Shown in pieces: positions 18,541 to 27,844 of a stretch of DNA of 64,000 bases (positions within the stretch are counted from its first letter, which is position 1; each line of letters starts with the position of its first letter). The translations under genes were made by a program, and so were the position numbers. The stretch comes from Oceanimonas marisflavi. Its GTDB lineage: Bacteria; Pseudomonadota; Gammaproteobacteria; Enterobacterales; Aeromonadaceae. Location: positions 110,613 through 174,612 of the forward strand of contig NZ_QAGM01000005.1 in assembly GCF_003049725.1 (NCBI RefSeq). The letters run 5' to 3'. Under the pieces are notes generated by a model. The model saw only the letters and a list, made by a program, of their open reading frames with translations, did no database searches and was not told the origin of the DNA.

Positions 18541-19569
18541 TTAACTGGGTTCAAGGCTCAAATCGAGAGGAGTTTTGCTTACTTCGCCGCCGATCTCCCG
18601 CACCAGCCGGGGCATCAGAAAGCCCGGCAGCCGGGCCAGCAGCTGTGCCATCAATGCCCGGGCCCGTTCATCGCTCACCGCAAAGTGTGCCGCCCCGGCA
18701 ACCTTGTCGAGCTGGTGCAGATAATAGGGTAATACCCCGGCGTCAAACAGGCGCTCCGACAGCGCCTCCAGTGCGTCGGCGTCGTCATTGACCCCGGCCA
18801 GCAATACGCTCTGGTTCAGCAGAGTAATACCGGCCCGCTGCCAGCGCTGCAGACGGGTGGCTAGGTCATCGTCGATTTCATTGGCGTGGTTAACGTGCAG
18901 CACCAGCACCGGGCGTAGCCGGCTTTGCGCCAGGCGATCGCGCAGTCCGTTGGTGAGCCGCGCCGGAATGACCACCGGCAGCCGGCTGTGAATGCGCAGC
19001 CGGCGCAGGTGGGGAATACTTTCCAGCTCGTCCAGCAAGCGGGCGATATGCTCGTCTTTTGCCATCAGCGGATCGCCGCCGGAAAGGATCACTTCGTTGA
19101 TTTCCGGGTGGCCGGCAATATAGTCCACTGCCGGCTGCCAGCCCCCCATGCCCGGGCTGTTGTCGGCATAGGGAAAATGGCGGCGAAAGCAGTAGCGGCA
19201 ATTGATCGCGCAGCCGCCGCGCAGCACCAGCAGCACCCGGGAGCGGTACTTGTGCAGCAGGCCGGGCAGGGCGCTGTCGTGCTCGTCGAGCGGGTCGGTG
19301 ACAAAGCCCGGCACCTCGGCGAACTCCTCGGCCAGGGGCAATACCTGGCGCAGCAGCGGATCCTGCGGGTTACCCTTTTCCATCTTGTCGGCAAAAGGGC
19401 GGGGCACGCGCATGGCAAACAGCCGGCGGGCGGCCAGCCCGGCTTGCCAGGGGGCGGCATCCAGCCCCAGATAGTCCAGCAACTGCTCGGGAGTGGTAAA
19501 GGCGCGGGCCAGCTCTTTTTGCCAGGGAATATGTAAATCGCCCCCGTTTAGGGGTATCATTGCCGGCAT
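18541..19569 (-). CDS. epmB: EF-P beta-lysylation protein (lysine 2,3-aminomutase-type radical SAM)
   Basis: A 342-residue radical SAM enzyme, the same length as E. coli EpmB, that converts lysine to (R)-beta-lysine for attachment to elongation factor P. The iron-sulfur motif CAINCRYC is followed by FRRHFPY, then [31 protein letters not shown] and the C-terminal [10 protein letters not shown]. The frame stays open to a TTG at 19587, but the ATG at 19569 matches the family length. It is divergent from efp with only about 30 bases between starts, as in Enterobacterales. Confidence 0.95.
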   Translation of the reverse strand: MPAMIPLNGGDLHIPWQKELARAFTTPEQLLDYLGLDAAPWQAGLAARRLFAMRVPRPFADKMEKGNPQDPLLRQVLPLAEEFAEVPGFVTDPLDEHDSALPGLLHKYRSRVLLVLRGGCAINCRYCFRRHFPYADNSPGMGGWQPAVDYIAGHPEINEVILSGGDPLMAKDEHIARLLDELESIPHLRRLRIHSRLPVVIPARLTNGLRDRLAQSRLRPVLVLHVNHANEIDDDLATRLQRWQRAGITLLNQSVLLAGVNDDADALEALSERLFDAGVLPYYLHQLDKVAGAAHFAVSDERARALMAQLLARLPGFLMPRLVREIGGEVSKTPLDLSLEPS

Positions 19570-19600
19570 TTTCTGCAACTCTGTCAACTACGAGGGTAAA

Positions 19601-20167
19601 ATGGCCTCCTATAGTACCAATGAATTCAAGTCCGGTCTCAAGATTATGCTGGACGGAGAACCCTGCGCCATTATTGAAAACGAATTCGTCAAGCCCGGCA
19701 AAGGACAGGCGTTCAACCGTGTGAAGATCCGCCGTCTGCTTAATGGCAAGGTGCTGGAAAAAACCTTCAAGTCCGGCGACAGCGTGGAAGCGGCCGACGT
19801 GATGGATGTGGAACTGGCCTATCTGTACAACGATGGCGAGTTCTACCACTTCATGAACAACGACACCTTTGAGCAGATCGCCGCCGACGAAAAAGCCGTG
19901 GGCGACACCAGACTGTGGCTCAAGGAGCAGGACGTGTGCACCCTGACCCTGTGGAACGGCGCCGCTATCTCCGTGACGCCGCCCAACTTCGTGGAGCTGG
20001 AAGTCGTTGAAACCGATCCGGGCCTGAAGGGTGACACCGCCGGCACCGGTGGCAAGCCCGCTACCCTGAGCACCGGTGCCGTGGTACGGGTGCCGCTGTT
20101 CATTCAGATCGGTGAAGTACTGCGTGTCGACACCCGTTCCGGCGAGTACGTGTCCCGCGTAAAATAA
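19601..20167 (+). CDS. efp: Elongation factor P
   Basis: A 188-residue translation factor that relieves ribosome stalling at polyproline stretches. The N-terminal KOW-like domain carries the modification loop VKPGKGQAF with the target lysine exactly at position 34. Two OB-fold domains follow, ending [18 protein letters not shown]. The modifying enzymes EpmB (divergent neighbour) and EpmA (22006-22980) are both encoded close by, so lysine 34 is expected to be beta-lysylated. The ATG at 19601 follows GAGGG. A terminator stands 20 bases downstream. Confidence 0.98.
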   Translation: MASYSTNEFKSGLKIMLDGEPCAIIENEFVKPGKGQAFNRVKIRRLLNGKVLEKTFKSGDSVEAADVMDVELAYLYNDGEFYHFMNNDTFEQIAADEKAVGDTRLWLKEQDVCTLTLWNGAAISVTPPNFVELEVVETDPGLKGDTAGTGGKPATLSTGAVVRVPLFIQIGEVLRVDTRSGEYVSRVK

Positions 20168-20185
20168 GCGATTTGCTTTACATAT

Positions 20186-20215
20186 AAAAAACGGCGCCTT
20201 TCGGCGCCGTTTTTT
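20186..20215 (+). terminator. Rho-independent terminator of efp
   Basis: Stem ACGGCGCC / GGCGCCGT with loop TTTC, preceded by six A and followed by six T, so it could act in both directions. Confidence 0.92.
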
Positions 20216-20218
20216 ATG

Positions 20219-20290
20219 GTGAAGAGTGAGGAGACCGGAGTGAGGTGAAAACGGTTTGCTTTTTACTCCTCACCCCTCACGTTTTACTCT
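20219..20290. repeat. GTGAGGAG-type imperfect palindrome between efp and guaC
   Basis: The left arm (GTGAAGAGTGAGGAG, then GAGTGAGGTGAAAA) is largely complementary to the right arm (TTTTACTCCTCACCCCTCAC). It sits between the efp terminator and the convergent guaC and covers the guaC stop codon. Related copies lie at 23001-23066 and 58683-58754. Confidence 0.75.
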
Positions 20291-21327
20291 TTGCCGTAAA
20301 CGTTGTTTTCCTGTTCGCGCACGCGAATAAAGGTGGTGCGCTTGGTCAGCTCCTTCAGTCGCTGGGCGCCCACATAGGTACAGGTGGAGCGGACGCCGCC
20401 GAGCACGTCCTGCACTGTGTTTTCCACCGGGCCGCGATAGGCCAGTTCAACGGTCTTGCCTTCGGCCGCCCGGTACTTGGCCACGCCGCCGGAATGCTTG
20501 TCCATGGCGCTGGCGGAGCTCATGCCGTAGAACTTCATAAACTGCTTGCCGTCGCGCTCAATCAGCTCGCCGCCACACTCTTCGTGGGCCGCCAGCATGC
20601 CGCCCAGCATCACAAAGTCGGCGCCGCCGCCAAAGGCCTTGGCCACGTCTCCGGGACAGGTGCAGCCGCCGTCGCCGATGATCTGGCCGCCCAGGCCGTG
20701 GGCCGCATCGGCACATTCGATAATGGCGGACAGCTGAGGGTAGCCCACGCCGGTCTTGACCCGGGTGGTGCACACAGAGCCGGGGCCAATGCCGACCTTG
20801 ACAATGTCGGCGCCGCACAGGATCAGCTCTTCCACCATTTCACCGGTGACCACGTTGCCGGCAATGATGGTGTGTTGGGGGCACTGCTCGCGTACGCGGG
20901 AAACGAAGGCGGCAAAGTGCTCGCTGTAGCCGTTGGCCACATCAATGCAGATAAAGCCCAGTTCATCGGACAGCGCCAGGATTTGCTGCAGCTTTTCAAA
21001 ATCCTTGTCGGAGGTGCCGGTAGACACGATCACGTGCCTGAGCACCTCGGGGCCGGACTCGGCCACAAAGGCCTGCCATTGTTCCACAGAGTAATGCTTG
21101 TGCACCGCGGTCAGCATCTCGTGACGGGCCAGGGCACGGGCCATGGCAAAGGTGGCCACGGTGTCCATGTTGGCGGCGATGACCGGCACGCCGGACCAGC
21201 GGCGACCTGAATGCTTAAAGGTGAACTCCCTGTTCAGCTCGACCTGAGAGCGGCTGTTGAGGGTGGAGCGCTTGGGGCGAAACAGCACATCCCTAAAGCC
21301 CAGTTTCAAGTCTTCTTCGATACGCAT
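20284..21327 (-). CDS. guaC: GMP reductase
   Basis: A 347-residue TIM-barrel enzyme, the same length as E. coli GuaC, that reduces GMP to IMP with NADPH for purine interconversion in the cytoplasm. The catalytic cysteine is in the loop [25 protein letters not shown] and the C-terminal [11 protein letters not shown] region are conserved. GuaC-type spacing without CBS domains separates it from IMP dehydrogenase. It is transcribed toward efp. Its promoter and an unusual 5' hairpin lie just upstream. Confidence 0.97.
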   Translation of the reverse strand: MRIEEDLKLGFRDVLFRPKRSTLNSRSQVELNREFTFKHSGRRWSGVPVIAANMDTVATFAMARALARHEMLTAVHKHYSVEQWQAFVAESGPEVLRHVIVSTGTSDKDFEKLQQILALSDELGFICIDVANGYSEHFAAFVSRVREQCPQHTIIAGNVVTGEMVEELILCGADIVKVGIGPGSVCTTRVKTGVGYPQLSAIIECADAAHGLGGQIIGDGGCTCPGDVAKAFGGGADFVMLGGMLAAHEECGGELIERDGKQFMKFYGMSSASAMDKHSGGVAKYRAAEGKTVELAYRGPVENTVQDVLGGVRSTCTYVGAQRLKELTKRTTFIRVREQENNVYGKE

Positions 21328-21353
21328 TGGTATTACCTCAGTAAATGACAGGC

Positions 21354-21421
21354 ATAAAAAAACCGGGGGTTTTTTAGGCCCCCGGTTTTCAGCATTCTAG
21401 CCACGGCGAACTTTTTTGCAA
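21354..21421 (-). promoter_or_regulatory. guaC promoter with a strong stem-loop at the expected transcript 5' end
   Basis: On the minus strand there is TTGCAA (21421-21416), a 16-base spacer and TAGAAT (21399-21394), so transcription should begin near 21387. Immediately there the sequence forms the stem ACCGGGGG / CCCCCGGT (21386-21379 with 21369-21362), followed by seven T, 27 bases before the guaC ATG. It looks like a terminator, but it would be at the very 5' end of the message, where it could act as a stabilising cap or a control element. Confidence 0.55.
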
Positions 21422-21549
21422 CTATTCCTGACTACAAGTTCAGAAATATTGCAGCCTTGTTTGCGCTGAGTCCGGGGCGGGGAACCAAAGGCTTCAGTTT
21501 CGGTCAAAATTACGCCATTATTGGCCAAATCGTGAAATGGAGTAACGCC

Positions 21550-21966
21550 ATGTTCAGGGTGCTTGGGCTGGATCATCTGGTGCTGCGGGTGCGCAATCCC
21601 CAGCGCATGCTGGATTTTTATTGCAGGGTGCTGGGCTGCTGCCTGGAACGTGAAAAGGGAGAAATCGGCCTCTACCAGCTGCGCGCCGGCGATCAACTGA
21701 TCGATCTGGTGGATATTCGTGGCCCGCTGGGTGGCGACGGCGAGGCTGCCGATCAGTGCCGGGCCAACATGGATCACTTTTGCCTGCGCATCGATCCCTT
21801 TGATCCCGATGCGCTGCTCAATTACTTCAGCCTGTCGGGGGTGATCTGCGAGCCGCCGGCACTGCGCTACGGCGCTCAGGGCGAAGGCCTGTCCATCTAT
21901 CTGTTCGATCCGGAAGGCAACCAGATCGAGCTGAAAGGCGAGCGCGGGGCTGCCAGTCGCGACTGA
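21550..21966 (+). CDS. VOC-family (glyoxalase/dioxygenase-fold) protein
   Basis: A 138-residue single-domain protein of the vicinal oxygen chelate superfamily. It begins VLGLDHLVLRVRN with the first metal-ligand His, continues MLDFYCRVLGC, has a second conserved His in MDHFCLRID, and ends SIYLFDPEGNQIELKG with the terminal Glu. This pattern keeps the usual metal ligands. The ATG at 21550 is used because the upstream open frame has no family match. The reaction cannot be told; members include glyoxalases, thiol transferases and dioxygenases. It lies 39 bases before epmA on the same strand and may share its transcript. Confidence 0.85.
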   Translation: MFRVLGLDHLVLRVRNPQRMLDFYCRVLGCCLEREKGEIGLYQLRAGDQLIDLVDIRGPLGGDGEAADQCRANMDHFCLRIDPFDPDALLNYFSLSGVICEPPALRYGAQGEGLSIYLFDPEGNQIELKGERGAASRD

Positions 21967-22005
21967 TTCACAGTACACTCGGCGTTTTTTGCAGAGTGTC
22001 TTTTT

Positions 22006-22980
22006 ATGATGACGTCATCCTGGTTCCCCACCGCCGAGTTTTCCCTGTTGCGCCGGCGTGCCGAACTGCTGGCGCAGGTTCGCGACTTCTTTGCTGCGTG
22101 CGGCGTACTGGAAGTCGACACCCCCACCCTGGCGGCGGCCGGCGTGACCGATGTGCATCTGGAAAACTTCGTTACCCGCTTTACCGGCCCCGGCATGGCC
22201 GGGGGCCAGGATCTCTACCTGCAGACCTCGCCGGAATTTCACATGAAACGGCTGCTCGCCGCCGGCAGCGGGCCCATCTACCAGATCTGCAAAGCCTACC
22301 GCAACGAGGAGTCGGGACGGCTGCACAACCCCGAGTTCACCATGCTGGAATGGTACCGGCCGGGTTTTGATCATCACCGGCTGATGGACGAAATGGCCGA
22401 GTTGCTGCGGCGGGTGCTGGGCTGTGACGAGCCCGAGCGGCTGAGTTATGCCGATGCCTTTAAGCAAACCCTGGGGGTGTGCCCGCTGACCGCTTCCCTG
22501 AACGAGCTGCGAGCCGCCGGCCAGGGGCTGGGCGCCGACGACCTGCTGGCTTGTGAAGACGACAGGGATACCCTGTTGCAGCTGCTGTTTGCCCTTGGGG
22601 TGGAGCCGGTCATCGGCCAGAACGTGCCCTGCTTTGTGTATGACTTTCCCGCCAGCCAGGCGGCGCTGGCCCGCATCAGCCCGGCGGATGCGAGGGTGGC
22701 CGAGCGCTTTGAGGTCTATTTCAGGGGGATTGAGCTGGCCAATGGCTTTCATGAACTCAGTGATGCCGCCGAGCAGCGGGCCCGCTTTGAACAGGACAAC
22801 GCCCAGCGCCGGGCGCGGGGGCTGGCGGAAAAGCCGGTGGATGAATACCTGCTGGCGGCGCTGGCGGCGGGCCTGCCCGACTGCGCCGGGGTGGCGCTGG
22901 GCATCGACCGGCTGATCATGCTGGCGCTGGGAGCCGAACGGCTGGAGCAGGTGGTTGCCTTTCCTGTCACCCGAGCGTGA
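22006..22980 (+). CDS. epmA: EF-P--(R)-beta-lysine ligase
   Basis: A 324-residue class II lysyl-tRNA-synthetase paralogue without the anticodon-binding domain (E. coli EpmA is 325). It activates beta-lysine with ATP and joins it to lysine 34 of elongation factor P. Motif 2 is [25 protein letters not shown] follows near residue 250, and motif 3 is [13 protein letters not shown] near the C-terminus. The start has an ATG pair (MMTSS), either of which could be used. Together with efp and epmB this completes most of the modification pathway; the EpmC hydroxylase is not in the window. Confidence 0.96.
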   Translation: MMTSSWFPTAEFSLLRRRAELLAQVRDFFAACGVLEVDTPTLAAAGVTDVHLENFVTRFTGPGMAGGQDLYLQTSPEFHMKRLLAAGSGPIYQICKAYRNEESGRLHNPEFTMLEWYRPGFDHHRLMDEMAELLRRVLGCDEPERLSYADAFKQTLGVCPLTASLNELRAAGQGLGADDLLACEDDRDTLLQLLFALGVEPVIGQNVPCFVYDFPASQAALARISPADARVAERFEVYFRGIELANGFHELSDAAEQRARFEQDNAQRRARGLAEKPVDEYLLAALAAGLPDCAGVALGIDRLIMLALGAERLEQVVAFPVTRA

Positions 22981-23000
22981 CACTGGGCAGCAGAGGCTGC

Positions 23001-23066
23001 CGTGAGGAGACAGGAGTGAGGGGCTAGCGGTGTTTCTCCTCACTCCTTACCTCTTACTCCTCACTG
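23001..23066. repeat. GTGAGGAG-type imperfect palindrome between epmA and the lipoprotein gene
   Basis: GTGAGGAGACAGGAGTGAGG on the left is complementary to CTCCTCACTCCTTAC and ACTCCTCAC on the right. It fills the gap between two converging genes and includes the stop codon of the minus-strand lipoprotein. It is the same family as 20219-20290 and 58683-58754. Confidence 0.75.
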
Positions 23067-23549
23067 TTCAGGGGGGTAATTTTCCAGCAGCTCGGCCACC
23101 TGTTGGCTGATCTTGTCGCGGCGGGCGGTGCCATGCACGCCGTCACCAGGAAAGGCGTTGGGATGGCGGCTTTGCCACAGCACTCGCCCCGAGCCGGGCT
23201 GCTCCAGCCACAGCACCAGATGCAGCTCGCGCCGGGCGCCATAGACCCGTTCTTCGTCCCAGAAGCCATGGCGGCCGAACATGCTGGGCATGGTGGTCAG
23301 CAGCCGTACATTCTCATCCAGCCGGTAATTCAGCCACAGCGAAGCCTGCTTCGGCTCGGTGAGGGTAAGACCACGGGTGGGCAGCAGGTCTCGTGCGGCA
23401 TCGGCAATGCGGGCGCCGTCCAGTGAGGTGGTATCCATGTCCGGTGCCAGTGCCACCGTATCAAAGCGGCTGAAGTCGGTATCTTCCGCGTAATCGTAGG
23501 GGGCGGCACAGCCGCCCAGCAGCAGAACAAGGGCAAGGATCCTTAACAT
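23061..23549 (-). CDS. DUF4136-like lipoprotein
   Basis: A 162-residue exported lipoprotein. From the ATG at 23549 it reads MLRILALVLLLGGCAAP, a clear signal peptide with lipobox LGGC and acylation at the Cys. The mature part has DFSRFDTVALAPD near its start, a predicted LTEPKQASLWLNYRLDENV strand, and a late GRVLWQSRHPN motif. These fit the DUF4136 family of periplasm-facing lipoproteins of unknown function. The residue after the Cys is Ala, which favours outer-membrane sorting. An upstream ATG at 23579 would spoil the signal peptide. It starts 74 bases downstream of the mscM stop on the same strand. Confidence 0.8.
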   Translation of the reverse strand: MLRILALVLLLGGCAAPYDYAEDTDFSRFDTVALAPDMDTTSLDGARIADAARDLLPTRGLTLTEPKQASLWLNYRLDENVRLLTTMPSMFGRHGFWDEERVYGARRELHLVLWLEQPGSGRVLWQSRHPNAFPGDGVHGTARRDKISQQVAELLENYPPEQ

Positions 23550-23623
23550 GGCAGCCTTCAGGTAGCTTGGGGCCAACACCCAAGTGTGGCCCGGCTTGCT
23601 GCCCTGTGCAAGTCAGCCCGGCG

Positions 23624-26600
23624 CTACCCCCGGGATCCTGCCGGTTTCAGAGACAGGCCCTGCTCGCCCACCAGCCGAATATCCACCTGCTGATGCGGAA
23701 TGCGGATATCGTGACGGCGCAGCCGCTCCAGCAGCAGGTTGTGCAGCTCGTGAGTCATGGGCATGCGGTGGCCCATGTCGTTCACATAGACCCGCACCTC
23801 GTATACCAGCGCCGAGTCGGTCAGCTCCACCAGAAAGGCCTCGGGCACCGGGTTGTCGAGAATAAGACTGCATTCATCAATGGCTTCCTGCAGCAGTTGC
23901 TGCACCAGCTCCACATTCGCGTCCAGCCTCACCCGCACATAGAGTTTGACCCGTGTAATGGCATCCGACAGCGACCAGTTGACGAACTGCTCGGTAATAA
24001 AGGCCTTGTTGGGCACGATAATCTCCCGTCTGTCCCAGTCCACTATGGTGGTGGCCCGGGTCTTGATTTTGGAGATGGTGCCGGTGAGATCCCGAATGGT
24101 GACGGTGTCGCCGATGCGAATGGGCTTTTCAAACAAAATAATCAGGCCCGACACGAAGTTGGCAAAGATCTCCTGCAGGCCAAAGCCCAGGCCCACCGAC
24201 AGCGCCGCCACCAGCCACTGCAGCTTGGACCAGTCGATGCCCAGCATGGCGAAGGTGGCAAAGGCGCCGAAGACCAGCACCAGGTATTTGGATATGGTGG
24301 TAATGGCAAAACCGGTGCCGGGAGACAGATCCAGATGCTGCAGTACACTCAGCTCCATCAGCCCCGGCAGGTTGCGGGCGGTGATCAGCGTTAACACCAC
24401 CAGAAACAGGGCGATCACCAGATCCTTGAGCGAGATCGGTACCAGGCTGTCTTCCCCGGCCAGGCTGCTGGACACATGCCAGACTTCGATGCTGTCGAGA
24501 AAACTGAAGGCGGTGTTGATCTCCGACCACAGCAGCATCAGGGTGAGAATGTAGCCCAGCATCAGCACAGATCGCAGCAGCCCCAGCGACTGAGCGCTGA
24601 TGGTATCCAGATCCAGCTCGGCCACGGCAGCGGCCTCGGCTTCCGGACTGGGCGGTGTTTCCTGAGGCTCGTCCCGCTCTTTTTCCTTGCGCTGGGCCAG
24701 GATCTCGGCGCGGCGGGCCTTGGCCCGCTCAAAGGCCAGTCGGCGGCGTTGCAGCAGCATCCAGCGCCGTACCGACAGGTAGGCCATGACAAAACCCAGC
24801 CCCGCCAGCACCGAAAACTCCAGCTGGCGCAACAAGGTATGAGCGGTAAACAGATAGCCCATGACAGCGGCGGCCAGAGCCAGCAAGGGGGCGGTGATCA
24901 GCAGACCCCACAGCAGGTGATTGGCCAGGGTCAGGTGTTCCTGACGCGGTGCTGACACCAGCAGCGGCATGTCCTGGCGATAAAGCCGCCAGGAAAACAG
25001 GCTCATCAGCAGGCAGGTATACATAAAGGCCAGTCGCCCCAGGGTCTCATAGAGAGAAAATTCCCTGAATTCCCGTGAGGTATAAAGCAGCAACAGCATG
25101 GGCAACAGGCTCAGCATCAGGGTACGGAACTGTCGCCACACCCGCCGCGCCTGCTCGGCGGGCAGGTTGAAATGCATCACCAGCAGGCCCCTGGGCAGGG
25201 TGAGGTTACCCACCAGCAGCAGAATAAAGACCGGCATCATCAGCTCGCGCAGTGCCGCCGCCAGTGACACGACGATGGGCGGGGCCAGGGGCGAGTCGAT
25301 GGCGTGAGACAGCAGCGACAGCAGCGCCGGCAGTGGCAGAGCGGTAAGCAGGCTGAGCAGCAGGGTATTGAAGGTATAGTTGTATTTGTCCTGGGTGACA
25401 TTGCCGATGCGCGGGCTGATGCGGGTCAGATAATCCCGCAGGCTGCGCCGGCTCAGCAGCCAGAGATAGAGCACCACCATGGTGCTGATGCCATACAGGG
25501 TCAGGCTGGCCCAACCCTGTTGCTGCAGGGCCCGGGGCAGCGCGGTCCAGGTGGCGGTGCGGGTCAGCCAGTCCAGGGTTTCCAGCATGGCAGCGGGAAA
25601 ATTGCTGCCAATGGGACGCAGATCCGGCAGCCAGAACAGCCGCTCTTCGGTCAGTGCGCGAATTTCTTCCAGCTGACCGTTTTGCCGGCTGTAGGCCACC
25701 TTGAGCCGGGTCTGTTCGTGGATCTGGTTGTCGGTTACTGCCAGCAGCCGCTCCAGCAGCCGCCCCCGGGTGGTGAGCAGCTCTTCGAGCAGCAGTTGCT
25801 GTTCTTCACTCAGATCCTGCTCCAGGGTCAGCAGCCGGTTGCGGTAGCTGTTGTTGGCAATGTCATCCAGACTTTCCTGATAGCCGTAGCGATCCACCCG
25901 GCTCTGCACGATACGGGCTTCCAGCTGGGGCAGCGGGTAGGGGGGAGGCAGTTCACTCAGCCGGTTGCGCAGGTTCTCGCCAAAGCCCCGGCTGACCTCC
26001 AGCCACTCCAGTTGCTCCTTCAGGTTGTTTTTAAGGGTGTTCAGCTCGGCCACGGCGCTTTCCACCGCCTGATTTTCCAGCTGCAACGACTCTATGGTAC
26101 GGCTGCGCTCGGCCAGGGTGGCTGACAGTTGCTGATTGCGCTCCTGCTCCCGGGCAAGCAGGGGAGAGTCGGTTTCCACCTCGTCGAGCAGCCGTTCGCT
26201 TTCGGCAATGGCTGCCTCGGTGGTGGCCCGGCGCAGCTCATTCTGCCGGTTTTGCAAGGCGTCGATGTACTGGTCGAGATCGGCCAGCCGGCTTTGCAGT
26301 ATTTCCAGCCGCAGCTTGTTGAGTGCGTCCCGGTTGCCCGACGACAACTGCTCCAGCTCCAGCATCTGAATGCGCCGCTGCAGGGTCTGCTCCCGCACCA
26401 TGGCCAGCATGCGGTTGGCGTTCTGTTGCCGGCTCTGGTTATCGGTGAACTGCATCTGATCCAGGCTTTGCTGGGTCTGGCGCAGCTGCTGGCGCAGCTC
26501 ATCGAGCTGGTTGTGCAGGCCACTGTTGCTGAGCTCCTGCAGGTTCAGGGTGTTGGTCAGCTCTTCCCGCTGGCGCCTCAGCTCCAGCCGCCGGGCCTGG

Positions 26601-26938
26601 GCATCCACCAGCGCCTGGTCGAGATCCGGGCCGTCGAGCAGAGGTACACTTTCGGTAGAGGTGCTTTTGAGGTTGGCCTTTTGCTGCTCCAGTTTTTTCA
26701 GCGCCGCCGGATATTCGTCCATGAACTTGCGCAGGCTGTCGGTCTGCTGGCGGTAGCGATCTCCTTCGCGCACCAGTTGCAGCGCCTGATTGTAGCTGTC
26801 GCGCAGCTTTTGCAGCTCGGGTTTGTCCCCTTCCGGAATTTCCTTCAGCAGGGCTTCAATATCGGCCACGCTCTGATCCGCCGGCACCGGGGCCGGCAGC
26901 AACAACAGCATGAAAAACAGCAGAATGGGGGCAAACAC
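23624..26938 (-). CDS. mscM: MscM-type mechanosensitive channel (MscK/MscM family)
   Basis: A 1104-residue protein, close to E. coli MscM/YjeP (1107). It has a signal peptide (ILLFFMLLLLPAPVPA), a long periplasmic coiled-coil domain to about residue 480, roughly eight membrane helices to about 790, and an MscS core. The core includes the pore-lining helix (LSVGLGFGLQEIFANFVSGLIILFE region) and a cytoplasmic beta domain with RIGDTVTIRDLTGTISKI. It opens under membrane tension during hypo-osmotic shock. It follows psd on the same strand with a 30-base gap, the same order as in E. coli. Confidence 0.93.
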   Translation of the reverse strand: MFAPILLFFMLLLLPAPVPADQSVADIEALLKEIPEGDKPELQKLRDSYNQALQLVREGDRYRQQTDSLRKFMDEYPAALKKLEQQKANLKSTSTESVPLLDGPDLDQALVDAQARRLELRRQREELTNTLNLQELSNSGLHNQLDELRQQLRQTQQSLDQMQFTDNQSRQQNANRMLAMVREQTLQRRIQMLELEQLSSGNRDALNKLRLEILQSRLADLDQYIDALQNRQNELRRATTEAAIAESERLLDEVETDSPLLAREQERNQQLSATLAERSRTIESLQLENQAVESAVAELNTLKNNLKEQLEWLEVSRGFGENLRNRLSELPPPYPLPQLEARIVQSRVDRYGYQESLDDIANNSYRNRLLTLEQDLSEEQQLLLEELLTTRGRLLERLLAVTDNQIHEQTRLKVAYSRQNGQLEEIRALTEERLFWLPDLRPIGSNFPAAMLETLDWLTRTATWTALPRALQQQGWASLTLYGISTMVVLYLWLLSRRSLRDYLTRISPRIGNVTQDKYNYTFNTLLLSLLTALPLPALLSLLSHAIDSPLAPPIVVSLAAALRELMMPVFILLLVGNLTLPRGLLVMHFNLPAEQARRVWRQFRTLMLSLLPMLLLLYTSREFREFSLYETLGRLAFMYTCLLMSLFSWRLYRQDMPLLVSAPRQEHLTLANHLLWGLLITAPLLALAAAVMGYLFTAHTLLRQLEFSVLAGLGFVMAYLSVRRWMLLQRRRLAFERAKARRAEILAQRKEKERDEPQETPPSPEAEAAAVAELDLDTISAQSLGLLRSVLMLGYILTLMLLWSEINTAFSFLDSIEVWHVSSSLAGEDSLVPISLKDLVIALFLVVLTLITARNLPGLMELSVLQHLDLSPGTGFAITTISKYLVLVFGAFATFAMLGIDWSKLQWLVAALSVGLGFGLQEIFANFVSGLIILFEKPIRIGDTVTIRDLTGTISKIKTRATTIVDWDRREIIVPNKAFITEQFVNWSLSDAITRVKLYVRVRLDANVELVQQLLQEAIDECSLILDNPVPEAFLVELTDSALVYEVRVYVNDMGHRMPMTHELHNLLLERLRRHDIRIPHQQVDIRLVGEQGLSLKPAGSRG

Positions 26939-26968
26939 GGCGGCTTCTCTCTGTGGAGCTGGTTTACG

Positions 26969-27829
26969 TTATGGTTTCACAAGGCGGCCGAACTCGGTGC
27001 CCATGCGGGTGGGCGTGCCGGGTACAAGCTGCTCGCTCAGGGCTACCTGGCCGGGGCCAAACAGGCACACCACAGTACTGCCCAGCTTGAACCGGCCCAT
27101 TTCCTCGCCCTTGGCCAGGCGCGGTGCGGTGTCGGTGTCGTAGTCCCAGCGCTGCACCCGCTTACCCGGGGGCGGGGTAACGGTGCCGGCCCAGACGGTT
27201 TCAATGCTGGCGACGATGGTGGCGCCCACCAGCACCATGGCCATGGGGCCGGCCTGGGTATCGAAAATACACACCACCCGCTCGTTGCGGGCAAACAGCT
27301 CGGGCACCCGTGAAGCGGTGAGCGGGTTCACCGAGAACAGCTCGCCGGGCACGTAGATCATGGTTCTGAGCACGCCGTCCAGGGGCATGTGAATGCGGTG
27401 ATAGTCCCGGGGGGCCAGATAGATGGTAGCAAAGTCGCCGCCGATAAAGGGCGCTGCCAGAGCCTTGTCGCCGCCCAGCAGGGCGCGGGCGCTGAAATCG
27501 TGGCCCTTGGCCTGAATGATGCGGCCCTGCTCAATGGGGGCGAGCTGGCTGATGGCGCCGTCCACCGGCATGGCCAGCAGGTCATCGCCTTTCACCAGCG
27601 GACGCACGCCCTCCTTTAACGGGCGGGTAAAGAATTCGTTGAAGCTTTTGTAGTGGCCCGGATTCGAATGAGCGGCCTCGCTCATGTCTACCTGGTAGCG
27701 ACGAATAAACTGTTTAATCAGCCACTGAGTAAGGGCGCCGGCCTCGGCGGCGGCGAGCTTGCCCACCAGGCGGGACAGCAAATGCTTGGGCAGCAGATAT
27801 TGCAGCAAAATCTTGAAATGGTCTTTCAT
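26969..27829 (-). CDS. psd: Phosphatidylserine decarboxylase proenzyme
   Basis: A 286-residue inner-membrane enzyme that decarboxylates phosphatidylserine to phosphatidylethanolamine. It is made as a proenzyme cut at the LGST motif (residues 249-252), where Ser251 becomes the pyruvoyl group of the alpha chain. [11 protein letters not shown] and FSVNPLTA are also conserved. Length matches the E. coli enzyme (322) apart from a shorter C-terminus. It lies between rsgA and mscM as in E. coli. With pssA in the same window it supplies the main zwitterionic phospholipid. Confidence 0.96.
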   Translation of the reverse strand: MKDHFKILLQYLLPKHLLSRLVGKLAAAEAGALTQWLIKQFIRRYQVDMSEAAHSNPGHYKSFNEFFTRPLKEGVRPLVKGDDLLAMPVDGAISQLAPIEQGRIIQAKGHDFSARALLGGDKALAAPFIGGDFATIYLAPRDYHRIHMPLDGVLRTMIYVPGELFSVNPLTASRVPELFARNERVVCIFDTQAGPMAMVLVGATIVASIETVWAGTVTPPPGKRVQRWDYDTDTAPRLAKGEEMGRFKLGSTVVCLFGPGQVALSEQLVPGTPTRMGTEFGRLVKP

Positions 27830-27844
27830 TCTGAATTCACACAG

